From Paracoccaceae bacterium (GTDB taxonomy: Bacteria; Pseudomonadota; Alphaproteobacteria; Rhodobacterales; Rhodobacteraceae), in NCBI GenBank assembly GCA_017852835.1, contig JAFMKS010000008.1:22801-55722 (forward strand): a stretch of 32,922 nt of DNA, written 5' to 3'. This document shows positions 7,386 through 16,582 of this stretch, one piece after another. The number at the start of each line of letters is the position of its first letter. Within the stretch, counting starts at the first letter, position 1. The notes under the pieces were generated by a model. The model saw only the letters and a program-made list of their open reading frames with translations. It searched no databases and was not told the DNA's origin. The translations under genes were made by a program, and so were the position numbers.

Positions 7386-8390
7386 ATGTCGTCCACAACA
7401 CTCTCTGACCAGCTAACTAGCCTAAAAGACAAATTGGCCCAGTCCAAAGCGCAAATCAACACACGATTTTTTGGACAAGAACGTGTCGTTGATCAGGTTC
7501 TAACCACTATGCTTGCAGGTGGGCACGCCGTTTTGGTGGGTGTCCCAGGTGTTGGGAAAACACGTTTGGTTGAAACAATGGCCACCGTTATGGGTGTTTC
7601 AAATGCGCGGGTTCAGTTCACGCCAGATTTGATGCCGACCGATATTTTGGGTGTAGAAGTTTTGGAAGATGGGACTGATGGAACGCGGAAATTTAAGTTT
7701 CAACGGGGGCCTGTGTTTGCGTCATTGCTCTTAGCCGATGAAATTAACCGAGCCAGCCCACGCACCCAATCCGCCCTGTTACAAGCGATGCAAGAGCGTC
7801 GCGTTACAATTACAGGCAAAAATTATGAACTGCCGAAACCTTTTGTTGTTTTGGCAACGCAAAACCCGATTGAACAAGAGGGCACTTATCCACTCCCCGA
7901 AGCGCAGTTGGACCGTTTTCTATTGTCGATTGAGGTTGGTTACCCCGATATCGACACGGAACGCGCGATTATTTTAGAGACCACGGGTGCTGACGATGGT
8001 CAGGCATCAGCAGTATTTGATGCAGATGGGTTAATTGCGGCACAGTCATTGATACGGCAAATACCGTTGGGCGAAAATATCCTGTCCACCATTTTGGATT
8101 TGGTTCGTGCCCTACGGCCAAACGCGGACGGCGCACATGATTTAACGAATGAGTTTGTATCTTGGGGGCCCGGTCCGCGGGCGGGTCAGGCTCTAGTGCT
8201 GGCGGCGAAGGCGCACGCAATTGTAGAGGGTCGCGTATCCCCAACAATGGCGGATGTTCATGCACTTGCACACGCTGTTTTAGGCCATCGGATGAGCCTG
8301 AAATACAGTGCTGCGGCGCAGGGTATGGATGTCTATGCATTGATTAGCAGTGTTTTGAATGACATCCAACAGCGGGCGCGTGCTGCATGA
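7386..8390 (+). CDS. MoxR-family AAA+ ATPase
   Basis: AAA+ ATPase of the MoxR group, thought to act as a chaperone in maturation of partner proteins with VWA domains. Walker A is GVPGVGKT (residues 52-59). Walker B is LLLADEINRA with D118 and E119. Sensor 1 (VLATQNPIEQEGTYPLPEAQLDRF) and the C-terminal lid domain follow. Its 334 residues are typical. An AGGGA ribosome site precedes the ATG. The stop overlaps the DUF58 start, placing it first in a four-gene coupled set. The substrate is presumably one or more of the next three products. Confidence 0.95.
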   Translation: MSSTTLSDQLTSLKDKLAQSKAQINTRFFGQERVVDQVLTTMLAGGHAVLVGVPGVGKTRLVETMATVMGVSNARVQFTPDLMPTDILGVEVLEDGTDGTRKFKFQRGPVFASLLLADEINRASPRTQSALLQAMQERRVTITGKNYELPKPFVVLATQNPIEQEGTYPLPEAQLDRFLLSIEVGYPDIDTERAIILETTGADDGQASAVFDADGLIAAQSLIRQIPLGENILSTILDLVRALRPNADGAHDLTNEFVSWGPGPRAGQALVLAAKAHAIVEGRVSPTMADVHALAHAVLGHRMSLKYSAAAQGMDVYALISSVLNDIQQRARAA

Positions 8391-9250
8391 TGGGACATGC
8401 GGGAATCCTTCCCGACGCGAAACGATATAGCGACGAAGTTGAAACGATCCTGCTAGAGGCGCGTCGTCTAAGTCGTTCGATTAGAATGGGGGAGCATGGC
8501 CGCCGCTCTGCGGGGGCAGGTTCAGATTTTTGGCAGTTTCGAAAATTTGAAAATGGCTTGGATTCTCCGCGGCTGATCAACTGGAAACAGTCCGCTAAAT
8601 CAGACGGTTTGTTTGTGCGTGAAACGGAATGGAGCGCGCCGCAAACTTTGTCGATCATGGTGAATCGGACCGCGGATCATTTCATTGATCACCCAAAATC
8701 AAAAGCATATTTGAATACCCTGATCGCCCTGACATTGGGGTACGTGTATTCAGATGCTTATGAAAAGGTGCGGATTGACTGTGGTGAATTTCTGCAAATG
8801 GATCGGCCAAGTGATCAAGCAGAAATTGCCGAAACATTGATGCGACCAAATAATCAGGCATGGCAGTTGTCAACGGCAAATAACATTCCGCAAAATTCCA
8901 AAGCGTTGTTGTTGTCTAGTTTTTTCAACGATACGGAAAAATTGTCTGAGTACGTCCCAAAATACGCCGAACGCGGCGTAACAGGCTGTTTGTTACAAGT
9001 CCTGACCAAGGACGAAATAACGTTTCCGTTTTCTGGACGCGTCAAATTTGAAAATGCGACTGGGTCCACCGTTTTCCAATCGGATCAAGCACGTGCATTG
9101 CGGGCAGAGTATTTAGAAAAACTTCAGCAAAACAAGGAACGGTTGCAATCTATTGCGGCAGCGTGTGGTTGGACATTTTTGACGGTTTCGATCGAACTAG
9201 ATCCCCTTGAAGTATTGGGTTTGTGCATCGAACAACTTGGGATGCGATAG
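8387..9250 (+). CDS. DUF58 domain-containing protein with degenerate metal site
   Basis: Partner of MoxR ATPases in the classical MoxR-DUF58-VWA arrangement. The DUF58 core is seen as DFWQFRKFENGLDSPRLINWKQSA (residues 48-70 region), followed by VRETEW. In typical family members the core reads R-x-Y-x-x-GD-x-x-x-x-IDW and is followed by a DxSxS metal-ion site. Here the GD has become GLD, IDW has become INW, and the DxSxS position reads N93-R-T-A-D97, so metal binding is probably lost. The start is ATGATG overlapping the moxR stop; the second ATG could be used instead. No membrane segment is evident. Function is inferred from context. Confidence 0.85.
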   Translation: MMGHAGILPDAKRYSDEVETILLEARRLSRSIRMGEHGRRSAGAGSDFWQFRKFENGLDSPRLINWKQSAKSDGLFVRETEWSAPQTLSIMVNRTADHFIDHPKSKAYLNTLIALTLGYVYSDAYEKVRIDCGEFLQMDRPSDQAEIAETLMRPNNQAWQLSTANNIPQNSKALLLSSFFNDTEKLSEYVPKYAERGVTGCLLQVLTKDEITFPFSGRVKFENATGSTVFQSDQARALRAEYLEKLQQNKERLQSIAAACGWTFLTVSIELDPLEVLGLCIEQLGMR

Positions 9251-9251
9251 G

Positions 9252-11921
9252 ATGATTCAGTTCGCGTATCCTTTTATTCTGATCGCACTGGCTGCTTTGC
9301 CGATGATTTGGCTTTTGTTGCGGGCTGTACCGCCGACGCCCGTGCAGCGGACATTTGCGGCGGTGACGCTTTTATTGGGATTGAAAGATAAGGATCAGGT
9401 CAGCGAACGTACACCATGGTGGCTATTGTTGATGCGCATGATTGCGCTTGGGGCAATCATCCTTGGTCTTGCCAAACCAGAGCTGCGTTATGGTGAAAAC
9501 GGTTTCACACAGGATCGGATGTTGATTGTGTTGGATGGCGGTTTCGCGCACGAAAAATTTGCCCAAGGCCATCGAGAACAAATTGAAACATTACTGAGTT
9601 CTGCGGAAACAGACCAAAAATTGATTGCGGTTTTGGATATTGCCTACCCAGATGCGTTGGATTGGCAAACCGCCGCTTTTCACCAAGAGCGATTGGCAAA
9701 TTGGACCCCAAAACCGTGGGTTCCAAATTTTGAAGAAAGCTTTGATTCAGTTGCTTCAATTTCATCATCCTATGACACGGTTTGGTTTTCAGATGGATTG
9801 GAATATGGCAACCAACGTTTAGCGCTGCTTGACGTGTTACAGGATCGCGGGAACGTAGAAATTCGTGCGCCGTCAGGGGACATTGGTGTGCTTCAATCTG
9901 TGTCGCGCGATGGCGATGAGCTGATCGCACAGATTAGTTTTTCTAATGCACCCTCTGGAGTGCCCAATGTTGTGTTTCGCGGTTTAACACCCAGTGGTGC
10001 GCGTGCGGAATTTGCGCGCCTTCCTGTTTCACTTGATACCTTGACCGCGGCGGTTTCACTGCCAGCCGAGCTGAGCGCGCGTCTGACCGATGTTGTGTTA
10101 GAAGGCGAACATCACTCAGGGGCAATTGTGCATGTTTCTGATTATTTGGCGCGTCCGCGGGTTGGTCTGTTTTCTATTGATCCATCTGAAGAAGTTGCCG
10201 AACTGCTTCAGCCCCTACATTATTTGCGCACCGCACTGCGGCAAAACGCAGAGATTGTTGAACAGTCTTTGGATGATATCTTGCTTTCCAAACCAGCTGC
10301 AATCTTTGTAACCGACGTATCACGCCTTCCTAACGAAGCGGACTTGGTCAATTGGGTCACAAATGGGGGTACATTGGTGCAATTCGCTGGGCCCACAACT
10401 GCGTTAAATACAGTTGATTTGGGGGCATCAGAATTGATGCCCGTTCGATTGCGACAGGGTGGACGACAGCTTGGTGGTGCGATGACATGGGAGACGCCAA
10501 AACAACTTGCGCCATTTTCGCGCCAAAGCCCTTTTTTTGGATTGGAAATTCCAGACGATATCGTGGTGAACGCGCAGGTTCTGGCCGAGCCTGATGCGGA
10601 TCTATCCTCGCGGGTTATTGCGGAATTGTCCGATGGGACCCCATTGGTGACACGCATGGCAATGGGTGATGGCCAAGTCGTATTTTTCCACATCACAGCG
10701 AATGCAGATTGGTCAAATCTGGCCCTTTCGGAATTATTTATCGATATGAGTAAGCGATTGGTGTCACGTGCACTGGTATTGGATGGCACCGAAATACCCG
10801 ATGACATGACCTGGAAAAGTGTGAAATTGATTGATCATGTTGGTGCATTGGTCGACCCAGAAATTCCAATCTTGGTCTCTTCAGAACAATTGATGTCCTC
10901 AGGGATCAGCGCAGAAGTGCCAGGTGGCATGTATACATCTGATGATTTCACCATTGCCCGAAATATCGGTGCAGGCGTAGGGGATATTCGCCCTATGAAA
11001 TGGCCCGCCGACGTGACGGTTCAGGTAGGGGGGGATGTTGCAAATGCATTACCGCTTGCGCAGTACATTTTCGTAGTTGCAGTTTTCTTACTTATGGCCG
11101 ACGTCATCGCATCGGCGCGTGTTGCTGGACGCTTGGTTCTAATGGCCGCATGTATATGGATAGCAATGCCCGATTTGGCCCGTGCGCAAGATGAATTAAG
11201 TGCTGCATCCGAAATTACCTTTGCGCATGTTTTGACGGGTGATCCACGTTTGGATCAAATGGCGCGGTCTGGTCTGTTTGGTTTGTCTGACGCCTTATTC
11301 TTTCGAACATCGGTTGAACCTAGCTTACCTGTCGGTGTGGATGCAGAATTTGACGAACTGGCGTTTTATCCATTTTTGTTTTGGCCTGTTCCAGACAAAA
11401 ACATCTCTCTCACTCCAAATGCGGTTGATCGACTGAACCGATACATGCGGCAGGGTGGGGTCATTGTATTTGACAGCCGCGACGGAGGGATTGGAACAAC
11501 GCAAACGCATTTGCGCGACCTGTTGAGGCAATTGGATATTCCGCCGCTTGATCCACTGCCAATGGATCATGTTATGAACAGAACCTTTTACCTGATCCAA
11601 GATGCACCTGGTCGTCACCTGGACGGTCAAGTCTGGGTCGAGGCGGCAGTGAACAAAGAGCAATCTGATCCTGCATTGCCGTTTAGAAAACTGAATGACG
11701 GCGTGACGCCAGTCATTATTGGATCGAACGACTGGGCCGCAGCCTGGGCAATCAACGAACAGGGTGATCCAATGTACCCCATTGGGCGTGGTCGGGCAGG
11801 GGAGCGGCAACGGGAAATGGCCATTCGATTTGGCATCAACCTTGTTATGCATGTTTTGACGGGGAACTATAAATCAGATCAGGTGCATGTCCCCGCCTTA
11901 CTTGATCGGTTGGGGCAATGA
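9252..11921 (+). CDS. BatA-like N-terminal / DUF4159 membrane fusion protein
   Basis: An 889-residue inner-membrane protein. The N-terminus has the BatA-type pair of helices (about residues 4-24 and 57-73), with FAYPFILIALAALPMIWLLL at the start. A VWA-like fold probably follows at about 88-230, but its metal site reads D95-G-G-F-A, not DxSxS. A long beta-rich middle leads to two further hydrophobic helices (about 604-622 and 628-639) and a signal-peptidase-like site ARA-QD (645/646). The C-terminal domain is DUF4159 (EITFAHVLTGDPRLDQ, then YMRQGGVIVFDSRDGG). I use the ATG at 9252, just after the DUF58 stop, in place of an upstream in-frame ATG at 9207 that would overlap DUF58. Role unknown; presumably a MoxR client in the envelope. 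Confidence 0.85.
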   Translation: MIQFAYPFILIALAALPMIWLLLRAVPPTPVQRTFAAVTLLLGLKDKDQVSERTPWWLLLMRMIALGAIILGLAKPELRYGENGFTQDRMLIVLDGGFAHEKFAQGHREQIETLLSSAETDQKLIAVLDIAYPDALDWQTAAFHQERLANWTPKPWVPNFEESFDSVASISSSYDTVWFSDGLEYGNQRLALLDVLQDRGNVEIRAPSGDIGVLQSVSRDGDELIAQISFSNAPSGVPNVVFRGLTPSGARAEFARLPVSLDTLTAAVSLPAELSARLTDVVLEGEHHSGAIVHVSDYLARPRVGLFSIDPSEEVAELLQPLHYLRTALRQNAEIVEQSLDDILLSKPAAIFVTDVSRLPNEADLVNWVTNGGTLVQFAGPTTALNTVDLGASELMPVRLRQGGRQLGGAMTWETPKQLAPFSRQSPFFGLEIPDDIVVNAQVLAEPDADLSSRVIAELSDGTPLVTRMAMGDGQVVFFHITANADWSNLALSELFIDMSKRLVSRALVLDGTEIPDDMTWKSVKLIDHVGALVDPEIPILVSSEQLMSSGISAEVPGGMYTSDDFTIARNIGAGVGDIRPMKWPADVTVQVGGDVANALPLAQYIFVVAVFLLMADVIASARVAGRLVLMAACIWIAMPDLARAQDELSAASEITFAHVLTGDPRLDQMARSGLFGLSDALFFRTSVEPSLPVGVDAEFDELAFYPFLFWPVPDKNISLTPNAVDRLNRYMRQGGVIVFDSRDGGIGTTQTHLRDLLRQLDIPPLDPLPMDHVMNRTFYLIQDAPGRHLDGQVWVEAAVNKEQSDPALPFRKLNDGVTPVIIGSNDWAAAWAINEQGDPMYPIGRGRAGERQREMAIRFGINLVMHVLTGNYKSDQVHVPALLDRLGQ

Positions 11922-13969
11922 TGCAGTCGGTCGTTTTTTCCTATTTGATCCCATTTCCGTTGCTATTAATCCTAATCGCGACTGCGATTGCGGTGGGGCT
12001 TTATGCCAGATATCTGGGTTTGCGCGGTTGGCCGTTCCGAATGCTTGCCGCTGGATTTGTTCTTCTTGCTCTATCAAACCCAGGCTTGCGGATTGAAGAG
12101 CGGCAGGGACTAAGTGACATCCTATTGATCGTTGTCGATGAAACCAGTTCCCATGGCCTCGCCGAACGTGCGGCGCAAACAGATTTGATACTGGACCAGT
12201 TACAGGAGCGTGTTGCGAACAAAGATCGTGTTGTAGAAATCTTGCGTGTAAAGGACGGTCAAAAGAATTCGGGCACCCTTATCTTATCGGAAATTCGGCA
12301 GGCGCTGTCTGATATTCCGGCAAATCGTCTGGGTGGTGTTTTCATAATTTCTGACGGTCAGGCGCATGAGGATTTCGTGGGCCTTCCAATTGATGTTCCA
12401 GTGCATCACATCGTGATCGGCGAAAAGCGCACGTTTGATCGAACGCTAAGTGTTTTGAATGCTCCGGCCTTTGGGATCATTGGCGAAAGCGTTCCAATGG
12501 TTTTACGTGTGGATGATTTGGATGATGATCAAAATACGCAAAGTCAAAGCGCGCGCGTTTATGCGCGCGTTGGATCTGGCCGTGTTATCGAATTTACTGT
12601 CCCCATTGGCGAAGACACAGAATTGCGCGTGAATGTCGGAAATGCGGGTCAGAATATTATCGAATTTTGGATTGACCCCTTGGATGGAGAATTGACCGAA
12701 CAGAATAATCGCAGCGTGGTTGTGGTAAATGGCGTGCGTGATCGTTTGCGTGTTCTTTTGGTTTCTGGCGCACCGCACCCCGGGGGACGGGTCTGGCGCA
12801 ATCTGCTAAAATCGGACAGTTCCGTTGATTTGGTACATTTCACGATCCTGCGTCCACCTGCAAAACAGGACGGAGTACCTGTTTCTGAATTATCGCTGAT
12901 CGCCTTTCCAACCCGTGAACTGTTCATGGAAAAGATTGATGATTTTGATTTGATCATCTTTGATCGCTATAAACGGCGCGGGATCCTACCGCGATCATAC
13001 TTGGAAAATATTGCACGTTATGTGCGCGATGGCGGTGCAATTTTGGTTGCGGCGGGTCCTGATTTCGCCTCGGCAAACTCGATTTATCGCTCACCGCTTC
13101 AGGATGTCTTGCCCGCCGCACCCACTGCGCGTGTGATCGAAGAACGATATGTCCCAAAAGTGACAGATTTGGGGGATCGTCATCCTGTCACCCGTGGATT
13201 GCCACAACAGGAGAATTGGGGTGCCTGGTTGCGACAAATTGAGGTGATCCCTGATCGTGGTCAAACCCTGATGTCAGGTGTGGATGAGCGTGCGCTATTA
13301 ACCCTTGATCGGGTCGGTGCGGGGCGCGTTGCTCTTTTGGCGTCCGATCACGCGTGGCTTTGGTATCGTGGGTACGAAGCGGGCGGACCGCAACAGGAGT
13401 TGTTAAAGCGATTGGCCCACTGGTTGATGAAGGAACCCGAGTTAGAGGAAGAAAGCATTACAATTTCTGTCGAAGGTGAACAGGTTGACATCCGACGGTA
13501 CTCTTTGTCCGAAACTCTGGAACCTGCCGAAATTCGCACGCCTAATGGTGCGATATCCACAATTATCATGGCACCGTCTGGTCCTGGAGAGTTTACAGGT
13601 ACGTTTGTTTCACCTGAGCAGGGCATTTTCGAAATTCATTCTAATGGTGTTCAGCGCGTTTTTGCAAAGGGGGCCGCAAATCCAATTGAGTTTTTTGACC
13701 CACGTCCATCTATCGATGTATTTGCACCTTTGGTTTCAGCAACCAAGGCGGGGCAAATTTGGGCATTAGATGGTTTGCCATCTATCCGCGAAATCCGCAG
13801 GGGGCGCATCGCGGCAGGACGAAATTGGATGGGTGTTGTCAAAAACAATGCCTATGCGACACTTGGTGTGCGCCAATCTCCATTGTTCCCGCCATGGTTA
13901 TATCTGTTATTGGCGCTGGGATCAGCGGTATTGGGGTGGCTGCGAGAAGGGCGATTTCAACGGCGTTAA
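11918..13969 (+). CDS. Membrane protein with VWA-like and amidotransferase-fold regions
   Basis: A 683-residue protein with two N-terminal helices (about residues 8-28 and 40-54) and a C-terminal one (about 660-676), so most of it lies between membrane anchors. After the second helix comes a VWA-like stretch with LLIVVDETSSHG. There D74-x-T76-x-S78 fits the DxS/TxS metal-site pattern, and GGVFIISDGQAHE provides the expected second Asp loop. Further on, RVLLVSGAPHPGGRVWRNLL and IARYVRDGGAILVAAGPDF look like the class I glutamine-amidotransferase fold, with no obvious catalytic cysteine. It overlaps the DUF4159 stop by ATGA. No experimentally known function that I can name. Confidence 0.82.
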   Translation: MMQSVVFSYLIPFPLLLILIATAIAVGLYARYLGLRGWPFRMLAAGFVLLALSNPGLRIEERQGLSDILLIVVDETSSHGLAERAAQTDLILDQLQERVANKDRVVEILRVKDGQKNSGTLILSEIRQALSDIPANRLGGVFIISDGQAHEDFVGLPIDVPVHHIVIGEKRTFDRTLSVLNAPAFGIIGESVPMVLRVDDLDDDQNTQSQSARVYARVGSGRVIEFTVPIGEDTELRVNVGNAGQNIIEFWIDPLDGELTEQNNRSVVVVNGVRDRLRVLLVSGAPHPGGRVWRNLLKSDSSVDLVHFTILRPPAKQDGVPVSELSLIAFPTRELFMEKIDDFDLIIFDRYKRRGILPRSYLENIARYVRDGGAILVAAGPDFASANSIYRSPLQDVLPAAPTARVIEERYVPKVTDLGDRHPVTRGLPQQENWGAWLRQIEVIPDRGQTLMSGVDERALLTLDRVGAGRVALLASDHAWLWYRGYEAGGPQQELLKRLAHWLMKEPELEEESITISVEGEQVDIRRYSLSETLEPAEIRTPNGAISTIIMAPSGPGEFTGTFVSPEQGIFEIHSNGVQRVFAKGAANPIEFFDPRPSIDVFAPLVSATKAGQIWALDGLPSIREIRRGRIAAGRNWMGVVKNNAYATLGVRQSPLFPPWLYLLLALGSAVLGWLREGRFQRR

Positions 13970-13998
13970 TTTTGGTGCACACCTTGCCTTTTGATTAA

Positions 13999-14021
13999 AT
14001 TGGTTATATTTATTTACCAAT
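13999..14021. promoter_or_regulatory. Inverted repeat operator candidate upstream of glcD
   Basis: ATTGGT at 13999-14004 and ACCAAT at 14016-14021 are perfect 6-base half-sites 11 bases apart, inside a very AT-rich stretch that starts 38 bases before the glcD ATG. The T-N11-A geometry with dyad symmetry fits a LysR-type site. GGT/ACC half-sites are also seen with GntR/FadR-type regulators, though usually with closer spacing. No regulator gene lies beside it. Confidence 0.4.
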
Positions 14022-14037
14022 ATAGCGAGTTTACACT

Positions 14038-15480
14038 ATGGAAATGCCAGCACCAGATCAGTTTACGTTATCCCGCAAGGCTGAAATCGTTGCGCGACTG
14101 CGTGCGGCTTTGCCCGCTGATGTTGTAATTGATGACCCTGCCGAAACCAGAGCATACGAATGCGATGCGCTCTCTGCATATCGCTGCCCGCCCTTGGCTG
14201 TTGTTCTGCCCTACTCAACCGAGGAGGTGGCGACGGCGCTCAAGATTTGTAATGAGATGAACGTACCCGTGGTTCCACGCGGGGCAGGGACGTCATTGGC
14301 AGGTGGGGCACTGCCGACCGCAGATAGCGTGATCATTGGCGTCGCACGCATGAATGAAGTCTTGGAATGCGATTATAAAAACCGTGTTATCCGCGTGCAG
14401 ACGGGGCGCACAAACCTGAGTGTGACAGGTGCCGTTGAGGAAGATGACTTTTTCTATGCGCCCGATCCATCCAGCCAATTGGCCTGCGCAATCGCGGGTA
14501 ATATTGCGATGAATTCAGGCGGTGCGCATTGTTTGAAATATGGCGTGACCTCAAACAATTTGATGGGCGTAAAATTGGTCACGATGCAGGGTGATATCCT
14601 TGACATCGGCGGCAGCCATTTGGACGCAGATGGGTTGGATTTGTTGGGTGTCATCTGTGGTTCCGAAGGCCAGCTTGGTATCGTGACCGAGGCAACATTG
14701 CGTATCCTGCACAAACCCGAGGGCGCGCTGCCTGTCTTGATGGGTTTTGAGAGTAATGAAGTTGCGGGTGCCTGCGTGTCCGACATTATTCGCGCAGGCG
14801 TGTTGCCTGTGGCAATTGAATTTATGGACCGTCCCTGTATCCGCGCCACAGAAGCCTTTGCTGGCGCTGGCTATCCCGATTGTGAAGCACTTTTGATTGT
14901 CGAAGTCGAAGGGAGCGATCTGGAAATTGAAGAGCAGTTGGACAAAATTCTGGACATCGCCAAAACCCACAATCCCGTTGAATTACGACGCGCAAGCGAT
15001 GCTGCGGAAGCGGGGCGCATATGGCTAGGCCGTAAGTCTGCCTTTGGAGCGATGGGACAGATCAATGATTACATGTGTCTTGATGGGACAATTCCAGTGT
15101 CACAATTGCCCTATGTTTTGCGGCGCATCTCGGAACTCAGTGCGGAATTTGGATTGGACGTGGGGAACGTGTTTCACGCGGGTGACGGCAACATGCACCC
15201 ATTGATTTTGTATAACGCAAACAAAGAAGGTGACCTTGAAAAGTGTGAAGCCTTTGGTGCCGAAATCCTAAAGCTGTGCGTCGAAGTTGGAGGCTGCCTA
15301 ACAGGGGAACATGGTGTGGGAATTGAAAAACGCGATTTGATGTCTGTTCAATTCAGCGCACTGGATCTTGAGGCACAAATGCAAATCAAAGACGTGTTTG
15401 ATCCAAAATGGCTCTTGAATGCGGCCAAGGTCTTTCCCTTGGATGCGACGCAATCAAGAAGAGATGGTTGTCCCAAATGA
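14038..15480 (+). CDS. glcD: Glycolate dehydrogenase, FAD subunit GlcD
   Basis: FAD-linked oxidase subunit that oxidises glycolate (and often D-lactate) to the 2-oxo acid, passing electrons to the membrane through GlcF. The FAD-binding PCMH domain shows PRGAGTSLAGGA at residues 80-91 and PDPSSQLACAIAGNIAMNSGG-type blocks. The C-terminal domain has HAGDGNMHP with H380. The length, 480 residues, is normal. The gene follows a short AT-rich promoter region and is first of the glcD-glcE-glcF operon. Its stop overlaps the glcE start. A D-lactate dehydrogenase identity is less likely because glcE and glcF follow in the standard order. Confidence 0.95.
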   Translation: MEMPAPDQFTLSRKAEIVARLRAALPADVVIDDPAETRAYECDALSAYRCPPLAVVLPYSTEEVATALKICNEMNVPVVPRGAGTSLAGGALPTADSVIIGVARMNEVLECDYKNRVIRVQTGRTNLSVTGAVEEDDFFYAPDPSSQLACAIAGNIAMNSGGAHCLKYGVTSNNLMGVKLVTMQGDILDIGGSHLDADGLDLLGVICGSEGQLGIVTEATLRILHKPEGALPVLMGFESNEVAGACVSDIIRAGVLPVAIEFMDRPCIRATEAFAGAGYPDCEALLIVEVEGSDLEIEEQLDKILDIAKTHNPVELRRASDAAEAGRIWLGRKSAFGAMGQINDYMCLDGTIPVSQLPYVLRRISELSAEFGLDVGNVFHAGDGNMHPLILYNANKEGDLEKCEAFGAEILKLCVEVGGCLTGEHGVGIEKRDLMSVQFSALDLEAQMQIKDVFDPKWLLNAAKVFPLDATQSRRDGCPK

Positions 15481-16580
15481 GCCAAGCGTTCAAGTTCAAA
15501 GACGAACAAGACCTAGCGAGTTTTGTGCAAGAACGCGTTGATCCTGTATTTATCACTGGTGGACAAACACGCGGCGTCGATCTGAAGCACGACCGTGTTG
15601 ATATGACGGGCCTAAGTGGTGTCGTTGATTATGAACCAGGTGCGCTGACGATGGTTGCCAAAACAGGCACAACGCTACACCAAATAGAAGAGGTCCTGAA
15701 AGCCGAGGGCCAGCAATTGGCATTTGAGCCAACCATTTTGAACACTGCGCTTGGAACGTCTGGTGCATCCACCATTGGCGGTGTGTTTGCGACAAATGCC
15801 AGTGGCCCGCGCCGAATTCAGGCAGGTGCAGCACGCGATTTTTTACTGGGTGTGCGATATGTGGATGGCCATGGCAACGTGATTAGAAACGGTGGTCGCG
15901 TTATGAAAAATGTGACGGGCTATGACATCGTAAAACTGATGGCTGGCAGTTGGGGCACCTTGGGATTGCTGAGTGAGGTCTCATTCAAAGTTTTGCCGAT
16001 GCCCGCCGCGCAGGCCACCCTTGTTATTTCGGGGATCAACGCTGACGTTGCTGTTGATGTGATGACAGCATCGCTTAACACCGCATTTGATGTGAACAGT
16101 GTTGCCTATGACATCGCTGCGAAATGCGCCTATGTCCGTTTTGAAGGTTTCGAACAATCCGTGAAATATAGAACGAAATCGCTGATGGACACTTTGGCAG
16201 TTGATCGCGAAATTGCAGTTCTTGAAAATGATGACAGCGCGGCTGCGTGGTCAAATATTCGAATGCTTTCTGCGATTTCCAATCAGGGTGGTGATTTATG
16301 GAAAATCTCTGTGCGTCCGACTGATGGTCCCCAGATCGTTCAAAAATTGGGGTTAGCGTCGGGGATTATGGATTGGTCTGGTGGCTTGATTTGGGCGAAG
16401 TTGGACGCTGGCAAAACAGTGCGTGATATTTTGGGCGATATTCCGGGTCACGCAATTAACCTTTCTGCCAAGACGGGTTTAAAATTCTCAAACACCAATC
16501 CAGCGCTGACGCATCTGCAAAGCGCGATTCGCGAAAAATTTGATCCCAAAGGTATCTTTAACCCGGGTTTAATGGGGTAA
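15477..16580 (+). CDS. glcE: Glycolate dehydrogenase subunit GlcE
   Basis: Second FAD-binding subunit of the three-part glycolate dehydrogenase, 367 residues. It has a PCMH-type FAD domain (TSGASTIGGVFATNASGP, then RNGGRVMKNVTGYD) and lacks the long C-terminal oxidase domain of GlcD, as expected. I use the ATG at 15477, which overlaps the glcD stop, not the upstream in-frame ATG at 15408 within glcD. The product should form a complex with GlcD and GlcF. Confidence 0.95.
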   Translation: MSQAFKFKDEQDLASFVQERVDPVFITGGQTRGVDLKHDRVDMTGLSGVVDYEPGALTMVAKTGTTLHQIEEVLKAEGQQLAFEPTILNTALGTSGASTIGGVFATNASGPRRIQAGAARDFLLGVRYVDGHGNVIRNGGRVMKNVTGYDIVKLMAGSWGTLGLLSEVSFKVLPMPAAQATLVISGINADVAVDVMTASLNTAFDVNSVAYDIAAKCAYVRFEGFEQSVKYRTKSLMDTLAVDREIAVLENDDSAAAWSNIRMLSAISNQGGDLWKISVRPTDGPQIVQKLGLASGIMDWSGGLIWAKLDAGKTVRDILGDIPGHAINLSAKTGLKFSNTNPALTHLQSAIREKFDPKGIFNPGLMG

Positions 16581-16582
16581 GC

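Noticed and set aside
11325-11852. Minus-strand open frame of 175 codons inside the DUF4159 gene
   Set aside because: It is antisense to a conserved domain, with Cys/Arg/His-rich noise typical of shadow frames.
12549-12573. GCGCGCG inverted repeat inside the VWA-like gene
   Set aside because: It is a run of Ala/Arg codons in a clear coding frame, with no sign of a separate role.
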